DNA of 64,000 nt from Pleurodeles waltl. Taxonomy: Eukaryota; Chordata; Amphibia; Caudata; Salamandridae. Where the stretch lies: positions 1,536,784,782 to 1,536,848,781 of the forward strand of contig NC_090444.1 of the NCBI RefSeq assembly GCF_031143425.1. The letters are read 5' to 3'. A program made the translations under genes and the position numbers. Positions 21,742-34,056 of this stretch are shown in pieces. Below the pieces are notes generated by a model. It was given only the letters and a program-made list of their open reading frames with translations. It did no database searches and was not told the origin of the DNA. Every line of letters starts with the position of its first letter. The first letter of the stretch is position 1.

Positions 21742-22914
21742 TATATTCACTTAAGGGTTGAAGGACCCCTGGGTTATGACATTTACTGTGTCCAGAGACC
21801 AGCAGAACAGGCTTCAGAAACTGTATATTCAGTGTAAAAGGCACATCCTTCACTTCAAAGTCCAACTGTACAAATAGACAAATGGCAGGTGTGACGAAAT
21901 TGAGTTGTCACCTGCTATAAAGTTATGAATGGCTCCTTCTCTTCAGTGCATGTCACTGAAGATCATATTTCACACTCAGTGGCCACAGATATTTGCAGGA
22001 GGGTTTCCTCTTGCCTTTTGCCAACATATGAGGAAGGTACTCATATCTGTTGGTAGGAAATATTGTGCCATAAATGTGTTTTATTTTTACGAGTGTTCTT
22101 GCCCAATGTGGAAGCTCCCAACCATTTTAATTTAACCCACAATGGTTTATCAGTCTGAAACTAAATACCAAAAGACCAGATAGCACCTTTTGCTTTTAAA
22201 GGGACATGTTGTGGGTTGGGCGTATTTTGGGGCAGGCTAGACTGATCCTTAAATAGTATATCATACCCACTTTTCAGGCTGTGCTTGGCTTAAATATTAG
22301 AAACTGAGCTATGGAAATTGCCTGCTGATTAAAAATATTAATGCATTTACTTCTGCCTGGCACTCTTCCTTCAGTGGCAGTAATTAGCTGTTTTCTGAGG
22401 TGTGAAAACCCCTTCCTAGAAGACGATATAATGCTTTGGGCCTGCTGGCATGAAGGGCAGAAAGAGCAATTACTGGCTATTTATCTTGGAAAATGGGAGT
22501 GGAAAGGAACAGCAGATGGCCCTGAAAAAGAACTTGCTGGAACTTTCCTAAGCATCATATTTATACTAAGCAGTGCTTTATTGTAAAGAGAGCCTTTGAA
22601 GCTGCTGTGTCCCAGCCAAGCTTACTCTGCTGCCTGGAAGGGGGAACTAATTGGTTTCAAAACTAGCCATGGCTGATTGTCAGAGAAAGTTCATTTTTCT
22701 AAGTAGGACCGCTCCCTGATGGGAAAAGGGGTTTTGCTGCATCTTCGACAGCTGGAACATAGCTATCTTTACAACCACTGAAAGACCAAGACAAAGTGCC
22801 ATCTCCCCAAGAAAAAGATAACAACTGGGCAGCCAAAATCTGCTTGTCTTGTCAAACAGTTTTGGCAGGATTTACTGTTGGGCCACTGAAATACAGGACC
22901 TCTCAACCAATGAC
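21742..22914. other. No gene recognised
   Basis: Non-repetitive-looking sequence with only short chance open frames. No conserved protein motif seen. Confidence 0.4.
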
Positions 22915-22917
22915 TAT

Positions 22918-23243
22918 GGGCCTGCTTTAGATCTTGGTGGTGTTACCACCAATCCGCCTCGGCAGCAGGCCTGAGAAGACCATGAATGCGACAGTGTTCC
23001 ACCTGCTGTATTTAGATGTATTGTGGAAGTAAGTGTAGCTGGAGTCCCACCATCAGCCAAGTTTTCCTAAGGCACTGTTGCGGCAGATGGGAATGCTTGT
23101 CGGAGTCGGCGAAACTCGGGTGGGTTAAAGTCTATAGGACCACCAGCATCTAAATAGGACGGGCAGACTGCTAAGTGGCGGACTGGGTTTCCATTGGAAA
23201 AAGTGGAGGCAGACCCATGACCGCCAACATCTAAATGAGGGAC
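22918..23243. mobile_element. Short inverted-repeat element (Harbinger-like MITE)
   Basis: Left end GGGCCTGCTTTAGATCTTGG; complement of the right end GTCCCTCATTTAGATGTTGG. Each is followed by G(T/C)GGT. TAT flanks both sides (22915-22917 and 23244-23246), the same 3-bp duplication seen for 2058-2687. Length 326 bp, non-coding. Confidence 0.7.
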
Positions 23244-23246
23244 TAT

Positions 23247-26200
23247 GTCTAAAGGTAAGGCTTGAGATTATGCAAGTTTGCAAAGTTACTCAGTGACAGT
23301 TTTCAAGATTGTCTCACTTGGGGCTTTTGACACCAAGCCTCAGGGCTTCAGCTGGGCCCGGAAAATTATGATAAAGAGTTTTTTTATTAATTAGAAAATA
23401 AAGTTAAATTATGTATGTTTATGTTTGCATAAATTGGCTGCACAATGAGTTACTGGGCCTTTGCCTGTTTGCACTGGCATCCATTCTAAACTTACTGAAG
23501 AAATGTGACTTACGTGTACGTTTCTGTATTTTTCTTTTTCATAAAAGAGACCAAATGGGATCAAATTCATTGGTGTTGTTTTCTTGTACTGAGCAAAATG
23601 TATTTATCTGTTTGCCTTAGGAGGAATCATGTCAATATGTTCTTGTGTGTTGCAATACTCAAGGTCTTCTGCCACAACTGTATTTTGTGTTTTTCAAATG
23701 GCTTATTGATTAAGAGGTTGTTTCAATAATGCAATGTCATTACCCTTGTCTGTCTGTTAAAGGGTATTTAACATACATTCATCATTAAGGCATTTTATAA
23801 AATAACTCATTTTATGTAGCACAATTTTTACAATGTTGATTAGTTTCTGTCATGTATCTTTGTTAGTACAGCCATATGATACCACTTCACACCACATTGA
23901 ATGGGTTATTTTGTACTTCGTTGAAACTATAAAATGTGCCCTTTCTGGGTTGTGTACCAGCCTAGACTCGCCAGAGACTTTCTTGAGACTTGCTTTTTTG
24001 AGTAATGCTTGGAGACCTTTTCCTTACTTCCATTTGAGGAGTCCCAATGTTGGACTGTCATCTGACTTTATGGTTAGACTTTTCTTTCTTTGGGCTGCGT
24101 GGTCTCCAGGTTAAACTGCCTGTTGATTTATCCCTTATCTTAGAGGCCGGTTACATGTCAGTTCTTTTGTTATTTTCTCTCCCTTTACTTACAAACTGAG
24201 CAAATTCATTGCTGTTCCATGCTGACCTATATTTTAGGTTAGGCTAATTCCCTTAAGTTATGACCTCTTGCAACTGGATTTATTTTTATGCATTTTTTAT
24301 ACTGATTTGAATCTGACTAATGTATTTTTGCCTTCTGTCATGATTATTAATTGAGTAAACCTGTGTGATTTTTTTTTATTTGAATTTTTTCCTGCATGTG
24401 TTTTTTTTTTGTTCAAGGGCCCCCGTTCTTTGCAAGTCTCACTGCCCCATCCTGCACGTTGGCCCTTTGTATTTATTAGTGAATGTACCAACGGAACTTT
24501 GGCAGAGTAATGTGGGTAATGGTAGAATAATGGTAGAATATAATTAATAGAGTTAGCATAAGAAATATAGCGCATAATTAGGTGCAAATTAGTAGGTGTA
24601 AGTTTTGGCACAAAATCTAATTGAAAATGTGCACTCTAAAAATTGTTAGGAGCTAAAAAATCCGGGGATTGTGTGGATTAATGTTGGGGTACCTGTTGAT
24701 GCTGTCGGGAGTTGCATTACATGGGTACCAATACAGCTTTTTGTGAAATTAGTTCTCTTTCATAGTGAGTTGTGTTATGCAGATTGTGACAACATACTTG
24801 TATTGAGTTTGTGAGTTGTGATCTTGAGAGAGTCATTTGTTTTGTGCACAACGCATAGCATGTTATGTCTATGGTGGTTTGTTTTTTCATTTTGAGCATG
24901 CACTAAAATCTGTAGTGCCTTGTAATGTTTGCCCTAATTGCTGACGACGTTTAATTGTTCTTGTGATAAAGAGATATTGTGATTTTATGTAACCTATATG
25001 CAAAGTGTTTTTAATTTATGTATATGGTTTATGGATTTCTAGAGATCCAAAATCTCAAAATAATAGTATAATTTTGTCTCCTGAAAAGGCATTTCACGTC
25101 ATGTCAAATTAGAGGTGAAAGTCCTAGCGGTCAAAAGTTCTACAAAACCCTTAATAGTCTAGCTATGTATGAAGCAATCTGGGTAGTGTAATTTATTCTT
25201 TTGTGCACAAGGACAGACACATGACTCTAAGGGTAGGTTGAAGATGGTCGCAAACCTATCTTTGTGTGATTGGAAGCACTCAAGGTGTTGTCCCTTTCTG
25301 TCCCGAGTTTCATTTTCCATCTCATATCCCGCCAGGGAGACAAAGGTTTACTTGTTTTAGTTTTATGAACTGCACTTCAAGTCTCATTCTAAAACCGTAT
25401 TGTAATTCACTGAGATTGATTACAGTGGGTGCACTTTTGAATAGGAATGTTATTCCTGTCAACAGAGGAGAAACTTGCAGCTTAAAGAATAACATAGAGC
25501 TACATCTGACAAAAGAATTACAATTTCCTGTGACAGGTCCATTTGAAGTAAAAAAAGATTAAGAATTTGAGGCATGCCATGTTTGAGATGAAGCAGTAAG
25601 TTAGACCTGCAGAGTTCGAAGCCTTGAATAAGTGGGGATATGTGGTGAATGAGAGCACATAGGAAAATATTGAAAGGGCAAATTGATGAAGCTGTCAATT
25701 ACTGGATGGGTGTGATATGTTTGTCGAGGAAGGCATGGAGACAGAAAGTGTGAGAATGTATAGCTGAATTCCCTCTGATGTCTGAGGCAGAAAGAAAACT
25801 GCAAGTGCAGGTGGAACAGAAAGGAACAGGAGAGATGAGTAGGTGTCTAGTTCGTCTGCACAAAGTGCGTTGAAAGTGGTGGAAATTGATACTTTCAAAC
25901 TCAAGCGAGATTTTGAAAATATGGCAGGCACATGAATTTATAAGCCAAATTTCAATATATAATAAAAGTGACTTGGAATTTTTGGGTGCAGAAGTAGGAA
26001 GACGTTCTAATCATGTATTTGAGAAACTTCCGGATTTGGTTAGAGAGTTTAATGTGGATTTAAAACAAAGGAGAATTGGTGAGTCATACATGATGGGGTT
26101 GACTGAAAATCAATTAATGAATCAGAATTCTAAAAGACTGTAAAAAAATCACATAGAATTATTAGACCCCAATTTGAAAATGGAAGGACATTATAAGGGA

Positions 26201-26430
26201 TTGAGAAGAATGGATGGAACCACCTGATAAGCCTGGGTGTTGAAAAAGGTAGCACTAATTAAAATGTGAGAATGAGTGATTCTGAATTGAAGTGGTTGTT
26301 GAAAAATAGTTTCCACTGAGAGAGGCGTAGAGAGGAGTATATGTGCAAGTGCCTTGCTCAAGGAATCATCTGTAAACATTTACAAAGAATTTCCTGACGC
26401 CAAGGTAGGAGCTTGAACAGTGGGATACAG
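23247..26430. other. No intact gene; probable retroviral 5' region toward the right
   Basis: T-rich to AT-rich sequence. If the retrovirus remnant starting near 26.4 kb had a 5' LTR and leader, they should lie here, but I could not recognise LTR ends, a primer-binding site or a polypurine tract. Small open frames at 25266-25562 and 25886-26143 may be decayed leader or gag. Confidence 0.3.
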
Positions 26431-26439
26431 TGATGGGAA

Positions 26440-27500
26440 GGATTTGTGGACTGAGTGTAAGTCTATATTACAGTTAGAGAAGAAGCGCCATGGGGAAAAG
26501 CCCCCTGCAATAAGCTTTCTACAATTGTTATTTGTAAATATAATTGGGTTATCAGGCATCTGAAAACAAATGTTCCTCAGCAACAAGTAAATTGGTCAAA
26601 GGTTATGAAAACCACACAAGAGCTAGTTGAATCAGTTCATGCATATTATGAGAGATTGATGCAGATTTACAGACAGTATATTAGAGTTAAAGACCCACAA
26701 AATAAAGCATTCCTAAATTCAGTTCTGTTTTTATATTGGGATTGCATCCATCAATTAGTTTGCATATCAGCAAAATGTGATGCGTTGTCAGGCCAAATTG
26801 GTGGATAAAATATTGGCATACGCAAAGTATTGTAGTGATTGTTACAACGCTAAAAGGAAAACGATAAAAGAGGATTGATAGTGGCTCAAATTAGCTTTTT
26901 CTAAAAGGGTGGTTTTTATGCTCCAGTTTTTGGTTTTGTTAGTGGTGCTGGCATGTGTGTCAAGGTGTTAATACACAAGGCAATGGTGCATAATTTGTTC
27001 AAGGAGGAAATGGTGATCTTTATTGCAGAGGTAGAAGCTTTACTAACAACATACTTAATCAAAATATTAATAATAAACAGATGAGAAATGGCCCTTGCCA
27101 CATATGAGGGAAAAAGGGACACTGGAAACTGGATTTAAGGTTAAATCTAAATAAACTTCAAAATGAGTTACTAATGGTTCCCCAAATGCAGCAGAATATA
27201 TAAATCAGATGGGATATAATGAAATGATACACTCAAAGGTCCAAGCCCGACAGGCTTCTTTGCAGAACATGCAGGATCCAAGGCAGTTCAAGTGGAATAT
27301 GTGTTTATCTCCAGTTATGCAACAGCCCATGCAAAATAATATGCAGGGTTTCCGATACAGTTTCAAATTTCAGCAAACACCTTCAATGAAAAATTATACT
27401 TTTCAACAGTTTGCAGGTACACACGGAGGTTACTACAGTACTGAGTTCAGCACAATGATGGTGTTTGGAGAGGGAGTAGAATTGTATACCTGGTTCAGTC
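26440..27500 (+). pseudogene. Endogenous retrovirus gag remnant
   Basis: The best piece is 26605-26808, which resembles the C-terminal half of a gamma/epsilon-type retroviral capsid (segment TTQELVESVHAYYERLMQ and the following residues). A nucleocapsid-type CCHC zinc knuckle is recognisable at 27096-27130, but its second Cys position is a TGA stop (27105-27107). Glutamine-rich sequence at 27209-27420 follows. Stops and frame changes interrupt it throughout, so no functional protein is possible. The class assignment is inference from the capsid-like segment and the order gag, knuckle, protease. Confidence 0.55.
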
Positions 27501-27989
27501 TAGAAGTAGTCTAGAATGGCCCTTTTGTGGTAGGAGAAGTGAATGGCCATCCGGTATCATTTCTGATTGGCACAGGTGCTACCAGCTCTGCAATTAGACC
27601 AGGGAAGGTTCCCAACCATTTCGGAAAAGAAATCCTAGTAGTAGACATATCAAATAAACAGGTTACTAAGAACTTGTCAGCTAATGTCCCAATAAAAACT
27701 GGTTCAATCATAAATGACCAGGAATTCATAATCAGTGAGACAAGTCTGGTTAAACTCTTGCGTTGAGGTCACTTGTGCAAATTAGCTGTATTCTCTACTG
27801 CACCCAGGATGGTGTCCATATTCGGAAAAGAATGTGCATTCCAAGTTTAAAATAAAATCAAAAGAAGCAAGAATTTAAATGTTCCCAGTTCCCTCAGGAG
27901 ACTTACCTCCAGATTTAAAATATGTTATGCACTAGTAGGTTTGGGATTTCTCAGGAAAAGAAACTGGCTTGATCAAAAGTGCAGAACCA
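27500..27989 (+). pseudogene. Endogenous retrovirus protease remnant
   Basis: The open segment 27527-27766 has the layout of a retropepsin: the active-site loop at 27563-27583 (reads LIGTGAT), a downstream hydrophobic stretch, and then, after a stop, a segment corresponding to the conserved C-terminal helix that precedes RT (27770-27835). The catalytic Asp codon of the loop is GGC (Gly) at 27569-27571, so the enzyme would be inactive even without the stops. The sequence continues toward the protease-RT junction at 27975, where the LINE is inserted. Confidence 0.65.
27976..27989. repeat. Target-site duplication, left copy (LINE insertion)
   Basis: AAAGTGCAGAACCA, repeated exactly at 33985-33998 directly after the LINE's A-rich end. 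Confidence 0.85.
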
Positions 27990-28029
27990 ATCATGTAAAC
28001 AGGAAAAACACAACAACAAGTAAAGCAAA

Positions 28030-28538
28030 ACTTTCAACAGGAGCATCGAGGGGGAGCATGGCGGCTGCCGCGCGCGCAGTTCGCTAAAGCACTCACCCGC
28101 TCCTCGGCACACCGCCCGATGCTTCCTGCGTTTCGGAGGTCGAATTGTTAAATCCTCGGGGATGACTATTTGGGAATGGGAGCACTCCGGCGGGATTGCG
28201 AGGGCCTCATTGGGGGTCCCAGCGTTTACTTTGGGTTGTGCTGGCTCAGGGCCAGCGTGGAGCTAGGTCGGTCCAGGCAAGCAGCTGCTAGACTTCCCTT
28301 CTGGGTCAAGTTAGGCAGAGTCAGCACTGACGCTGACAGGCTGCTTAACAGAGACACAGAAGCTGCAGGCTTAGTGAGAGTGGCAAGTAGCTCCAGAATT
28401 CGTCTTCTCTCCAGTATATCAGCACCCCAATAGAAGGTAAGAGACAGTGGGTGTGAGGAGAGGGAGGAGAGCCAGCTGGTCACGAAACAGCGGAAAGTGG
28501 ATCCTATGAGGCGCCATACCCCTCTTGCAAGGTAAAGT
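28030..28538 (+). promoter_or_regulatory. Probable LINE 5' UTR/internal promoter
   Basis: A locally GC- and CpG-rich stretch (for example GCGGCTGCCGCGCGCGCAG at 28062-28080) in an AT-rich setting, just inside the LINE's 5' boundary, where L1-type elements carry an internal promoter. No specific factor site is claimed. Confidence 0.45.
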
Positions 28539-29761
28539 TTGCCACGGGCTAAGTTGGACATTGGGGAAGGAAGTGGAGATGGTGGTTTAAAGCCCTTAAA
28601 AAGTCTTGAAGGTATAAAACCCAGGAAAAAAATAGGAAGCTCTAAACTGACTCCATCGGCAAAAACTTTTTTCAAAGTTAAATCCCCTGACAACTTGGCG
28701 ATTTCGGAAAGCGAGATGGATGGAAGTGTTTCAAGGGGTCAAGAGGTGGAGGCAGAGGTGGAGGGAGGAGGGGAAAATAGCTCCCAAAGTGGGAAGCACT
28801 CTCTTGATAGCCAGCAGCTACCTGCGATGTTCCAAAGGACTGTAGTCGACCGGCAGAAGGTTGGAAAAGTCTTGGATAATGAAGGGACTGTCCTTCAAAC
28901 GGTTTCATCATTGGTGGATATGTCGCAGGGCAGTGAGATTCCTGGTTCCCACCCCCCTTGTCATCCAGCTCTGGCTTGGTAGGTCTTCGGAGTAGTTTTG
29001 GTTCCCCTATTGAAGCAGTACTCTCAAATCTATCGGTGGATATTAAAAAGGGTTTTGTCATATCTGAAACCAATCAAGGGGAAATAAGAGAGGCTTGTGG
29101 AGCTCTGGAGAAAAAACTGGACCTTCTGGTATTAAGAACACAAGCACTGGAAGAGGCGGTGGGAGAAATGAGAGCGTAAATTAATGATCACAAGGAAGAA
29201 ATTGATTTGTTAAAGGGAAATGAGCAGGCGCTTCAGAGTAAATTGGAACGATTAGAGAACAATTCAAGAAGAAATAATCTGAGAGTGCTGAATGTTCCGG
29301 AGGAGGTGGAAGGTGGGAACTTAAAAATGTTCCTGAGCTCCCTTCTCAAGAGCGCGCTTTCATTGGAAGAGTATCTTGAGGAAATAGCAGGGGATATTCA
29401 GCGTATTCATAGAGACCCCTTTAGGAAAAGGCCAGGTAGTCTCAAACCCCGGAAGATTTTGATAATTTTTCAAACCTATTCCTTGAAAGAGAATTTTTTT
29501 ACCTTGGCTCTTAAACAGAAAACTTTAAAGGGGGATCATTTTTCGTTTGAGGTCAGGTCTGACCTGTCAAGTGTGACTCTAAACAGACAGTGGGAGCTAG
29601 GGAGGCGGATGGAAGAGTTTAGGAAACTAGGTGCCTCGTTTCAGATGAAGTTCCCTGCAACTCTCAAGATTGTGTATAAAAATAAAATGTATAACATAAG
29701 AGAGGTGGAAGCAGCGGATGAGCTCCTGGGGACTATTAAAGATGGAGGCATCGAGAAGTAA
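28539..29761 (+). pseudogene. L1-like ORF1 (RNA-binding chaperone) with frameshift and nonsense
   Basis: The N-terminal part, rich in Ser, Lys and Glu, reads from 28539. A frameshift between 28958 and 28982 moves the frame to a coiled-coil segment (29040-29290, leucines with heptad-like spacing, including LDLLVLRTQALEEAVGEM and LKGNEQALQSKLERLENNS). A TAA at 29177-29179 interrupts the coiled coil. The following domain begins RRNNLRVLNVPEE and ends at 29761, matching the RRM plus C-terminal domain of L1 ORF1 proteins, which bind the element's RNA as trimers. About 400 residues in all, typical for this group. Confidence 0.8.
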
Positions 29762-30025
29762 TCTGTATTGCAGAGGGATGGCTGAAATGGTGCTTCAAAT
29801 TGGGTCATGGACCTGAATAATGGGGGGGTTCTCCTGGGGGGGGTTGGAGAGGCACGAGAGGGAGGGGGTGAGGGCAGCACTAGAGGGGGGAGACGAGGTT
29901 GGGTTTGGGGGGGGTGAAGGAACATGACAGGGGGGGTGAGGGGAGCACAGGGTGGGGAGTAGATGGGAAAGATAGTGGCAAAAGAAAAAAGTCCTGTACA
30001 CCTCAGTTTATTAGACAACCCGTAA

Positions 30026-33000
30026 GGCATACATAAGGAAGGAGCTGTCCAAGGAGTTCGCCCCCAGAGGAAACTTCAAATACTTTCTTGGAATGTGAAT
30101 GGTCTGAGGGTGAGTGGTAGGAGAGATAGGATCATACAGTATTTGAGGGACTCTCCTGCCCAGGTTTTGATATTGCAAGAAACGCACCTAACGGGTGAAG
30201 AGTGTAAAGTCTTATTTGGAAAACAGAAGTGGGTTCATTGTTGTGTATGTACTGAGCAGGGCTCCCATGTCAGGGGGGTGGCAATAGTGTTTAAACATCA
30301 GTGTGATCCGGTAGTATTAAAAGTTAGTGTAGATACTGCAGGGAGGTGGGTAATAATTAAAGTTAAGTTATTTGGTAGACCTGTCACCCTGGTTGAGTTC
30401 TATGGTCCCAATACTGATGAGATTGAGCCTCTTAAGAAACTTTTGTGTCAATTGTTGGATTTTTCGGACCCAGGTTTAATGGCAGGGGACTTTAACATAG
30501 TATTAGATAATAAATTGGATAGATCAACCAAAAGTAGATCAGCAATTAATTCAAAGTCTCAGCAGTTTTTGAAAAAGATGATGAAGGAAAGGGCATTGGA
30601 GGATTGGTGGAGAGATAGAGTGGGACCTCAAAAGGCCTTTTCATATAATAATAAGAAGTATAACCATGCATTGCGTATTGATTACTTCTTGGGAGAACAG
30701 GTATGGCGTGGTGCAATAGTTAGTATTGAGTATCTTCCCCCGCATTTATCGGATCATGGAGCAGTGGTATTAAAAATAAATTTAGCGAGGGAGAGAGAGG
30801 TGAGTCAGGTGAGTCGGTGGACGCTGGATCATTCTTTATTATTAGATGAAGAAGTCAGAACTAGGGTACTTGTAGAAACAAAGGAGTTTTTTAAGGTGAA
30901 TATGGGTTCTGCCCCTTTTGATGTGGTTTGGGACAGATATAAGGCAGTGATACAAGGGATTCTTTTTAATATTGCCAGTTAGAAGAACAAGCGGTAAAGG
31001 GAGGAGTTAGAGCTCATGGAGGAAGAAATGAAGGTTTGTAGGGAACGCTTATTGATGAGTATAGGCGAAGATGAGAAGCGGATAAGGCAGCAAAGATTGG
31101 ATGTTTTGAAACTCCAAGTGGAAGCGCTTTTGCAAACAAGGCTAATGCAGCGATGGGAGGCAAGTAAGTTGGCACATTTTGAAAATGGGGAAAACCCAGG
31201 GAAATTGCTAGCCTGGAAAGCAAAAATGGATCAAGTAAGAAATTCTATTATGGAAATTGAGGTAGAACAGGGACAGAGGACTAGAGAGAGCGGGGAAATT
31301 AAGAGTGCTTTTGGACAATTCTTTTCTCAACTCTATACAGAAGAGACTGAGGTTACTGAGCAGGCGGTTCAAACTTGGTTGGGGGAAGATACTCTCGCCT
31401 GTTTATCCATGGAGCAGGGGCATTGGTTGAATAGGCCTATCACCCCAGATGAAATTATAGCTTCCTTGAGGGGAAGTAAGTGGGGGCAAGGCTGCAGGTC
31501 CAGATGGTCTTCCGGGTGAATTGTATAAGGCCTTGGAGCAGGTATTAATGCCCTTTTTGTTAAAGTTGTTTTCTGAGGTATTTATGAACGACTCCCCTGT
31601 TCCGGCATCCTGAAATGAGGCAGTCATATCATTGATTTTGAAACGAGGTAAAAACCCGGCTAGGTGTGAGTCATACAGGCCCATTTCGCTGCTGAATGCA
31701 GATTACAAGCTGTTTGCAAAGGTTCTTTCAGGTAGGTTAAATTTGGTAGTAAAGGACCTAATCAATATAGATCAGAAGGGGTTTATTAAGGGTAGGTATC
31801 TACATGAGCTCACCCATACCTTGATAGGGGCAATAGATCTGGCAACTACTCATAGGACCCCTTTGGGGGTTATAACTTTAGATGCTATGAAGGCCTTTGA
31901 CAGGGTCAACTGGAGTTATTTAGTTCATATTTTGAATAGGTATAATACAGGGAACAATTTTTGTAAAGCCATTAAACGGATGTATTCTGACCCCTCTGCT
32001 AGAATCCTAATGAATGGGGAGCTACCAAATTGCTTTAGTATATCGAGGGGAACTAGGCAGGGGTGTCCTCTGTCCCCGCTCTTGTTTGATTTGTATATTG
32101 AACCCTTCGCCAGGAAAATAAGACAGTGTTTTGAAATAGTTGCTTTTAAATGGGAACAGTGGGAGAGGAAAGTTGCACTTTATGCAGATGATTTAATGGT
32201 ATTTACCGCCAATTTATCAACTGCCCTCCCGGCATTACGAAGACTAGCGGAGGAGTTTGGTTTTGTTTCTGGCTATCAGGTTAATGCAGAGAAGTCGGAA
32301 ATTATGGTATGGAACCAGGACTGGCAAGGGCAGGCTAAAATACGCTATTTAGGGTTATTAATTACACATGATATTGAGAAGTTAGTGGTGAGGAACCAAG
32401 AAGCATTGGTGGTAGAGTGCATCAATTTAATGAAGGGCTGGGCCCACTTGCCACTGACAGTACTGGGAAGGGTAAACCTGGTTAAAATGTTTCTTATTCC
32501 ATAAATTAATTTTATCCAGAATGCCATTCCGTTATTAATGGATGGCAGATATCTTAAGAAACCCCAACAGGCTATCACTTCTTTTATTTGGGCCTCTAAG
32601 GGTCCCAGGATTGCGTGGAAAAAGTTGTGGAGGAGGAGAGAGAAGGGCGGTTTATCATTGCCCGATCTACAGCTTTATGCTTGGGCCTACCAGTTGAGGA
32701 ATTCAAGAATGTTATTTACTTCTTTCGACGATCCAAGGAATGACATGTAACATTCAGGGGGCAGGAAAACAGTTCCTCTTTAAGTATAGAGACCCAAAAA
32801 TGTTTAAGAAAATACGACTAAAAGTTCTGAGGGAGTCAGGTGAAATCTATCATGAAGATTGATTATTATAATCAGCTAGCTCCTGTCGGGGTTTCCCTGG
32901 GCACTCCAGAATGTTTGAAAGATGCTTTGGCCAAACCATTAAGAGACGCTGGTCTGGAGTGCTGGGGGGATCTCATACAGGATGCGATGTTACTTTCCTG

Positions 33001-33793
33001 GGAAGAACTGAGTACCATGACAGGCGGCACTCTGTCTAGGTTCAAATATTCGCAACTGACTTCCAGGGCACTGTCCACTCAATGGAGTCGTCAGGGGGAG
33101 AACCCTTTATCAAAGGATCTTTTCAACGGCTCCCCCAAAGGCTTTAAGATTGCAAGGTGGTACTGGGAGATTCTGGAGCAGATCGACAGAGAGTTTAAGT
33201 TGGCAGAGCAGCTGTGGTAAGGCATCCAAGCAAAAGAAATGCCACAGTTGGGATGGCAAGAATCATTGAGAACGTGTTTTGAGGTAGTTAAGCCCGCCCC
33301 GTTAAGTAAGAATCATTTGTACGTGATACATAGAGCTTACATCACCCCAGCGAAACTCACGAAGATAAAGAAAGGCGAAGTGGTGAACTGTCTCAAATGT
33401 GGAGCTCCGAAGGCTGCAGATGTTCACATGTTTATGGAGTGCCCGGGAGTGTTTTTCTTTTGGACGGAAGTAGTGGGTGTACTGTCACAGATGGTAGGAA
33501 AGGAACTAACTGTAAGTCTTCCATTAATTATTTTTGGGAAAACCATTGATATGGTAGGGTGGTCTAGAAACAATAGGAACTTTGTGTTCTTTGCTATTTT
33601 GTTGGCCAGAAGAGAGATTTGTTTAAAGTGGATGACGGCATCCCCGCCACTATATAAGAGCTGGTTGGATATGTGTGTGAAAACAGCTAAATTAGATCTT
33701 AAGGTGGGCAATCCTGAGCGGAGGAGGAAAAAAAGTAAATTATGGGCTCCTCTTTTAGAAGGGGTGCCTCCCCTCCCTCCCTCCATTCTGTAG
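30026..33793 (+). pseudogene. L1/Tx1-like ORF2 (endonuclease-reverse transcriptase), multiply broken
   Basis: The endonuclease domain starts near 30068 (LQILSWNVNGLR) and has QETHL (about 30176), AGDFN (about 30482) and SDHGAV (about 30748). RT motifs are SYRPISLLN (31670), LDAMKAFDRVNW (31878), RGTRQGCPLSPLLFDLY (32045) and YADDL (32181). A C-terminal CLKCG...H....C motif lies at 33390-33443. Breaks: stops at 30980, 30995, 31611, 32502, 32748 and 33218, and frameshifts near 31490 and between 32750 and 32840. The frame opens after a TAA at 30023 with no ATG before the endonuclease. In active elements this protein nicks the target and copies the RNA there; this copy cannot. Confidence 0.9.
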
Positions 33794-33984
33794 GGGCACC
33801 AAGTCTGATGATTTAAATCCTCCCCCTCTCTTACATCTGGGCCAGCCACTGGGTTCCTCCAGGTGGGCTGAGCAGGTGATACAGGGTCCTCCTTGGGCGA
33901 TGTGTCCACTGTTGGCTTTAAATGCGAGTAAACCTTGCTGGAAATAAGGTGTGACTATCGGTGAGGTGTATGAGGACAAAAAAT

Positions 33985-33998
33985 AAAGTGCAGAACCA
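33985..33998. repeat. Target-site duplication, right copy (LINE insertion)
   Basis: AAAGTGCAGAACCA, identical to 27976-27989. It also restores the retroviral reading frame across the insertion. Confidence 0.85.
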
Positions 33999-34056
33999 GT
34001 GCAGATCACTGTACAATTGAAGGCAGTGTATCCCTGCACTCCTCAATAAAAGCGTA
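33999..34056 (+). pseudogene. Endogenous retrovirus pol, start of RT region
   Basis: Directly right of the LINE, one frame reads on as the linker between protease and RT, with a single TAA in it (34047-34049). It stops being recognisable at about 34056, where an L2-like fragment begins. The rest of pol, env and the 3' LTR were not found. Confidence 0.5.

Larger units (their letters stand above)
27990..33984 (+). mobile_element. L1/Tx1-like LINE, near full length, defective
   Basis: The order is a GC-rich 5' region (28030-28540), a broken ORF1 with coiled coil and RNA-binding domain (28539-29761), a G-rich spacer (29815-29960), a broken ORF2 with endonuclease, RT and a C-terminal Cys/His motif (30026-33793), a 3' UTR and an A-rich end (ACAAAAAATA). 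A 14-bp target duplication flanks it. The target is the protease-RT linker of an endogenous retrovirus, and retroviral coding resumes at 33999. Length about 6.0 kb, as expected for a full-length L1-type element. Confidence 0.9.
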
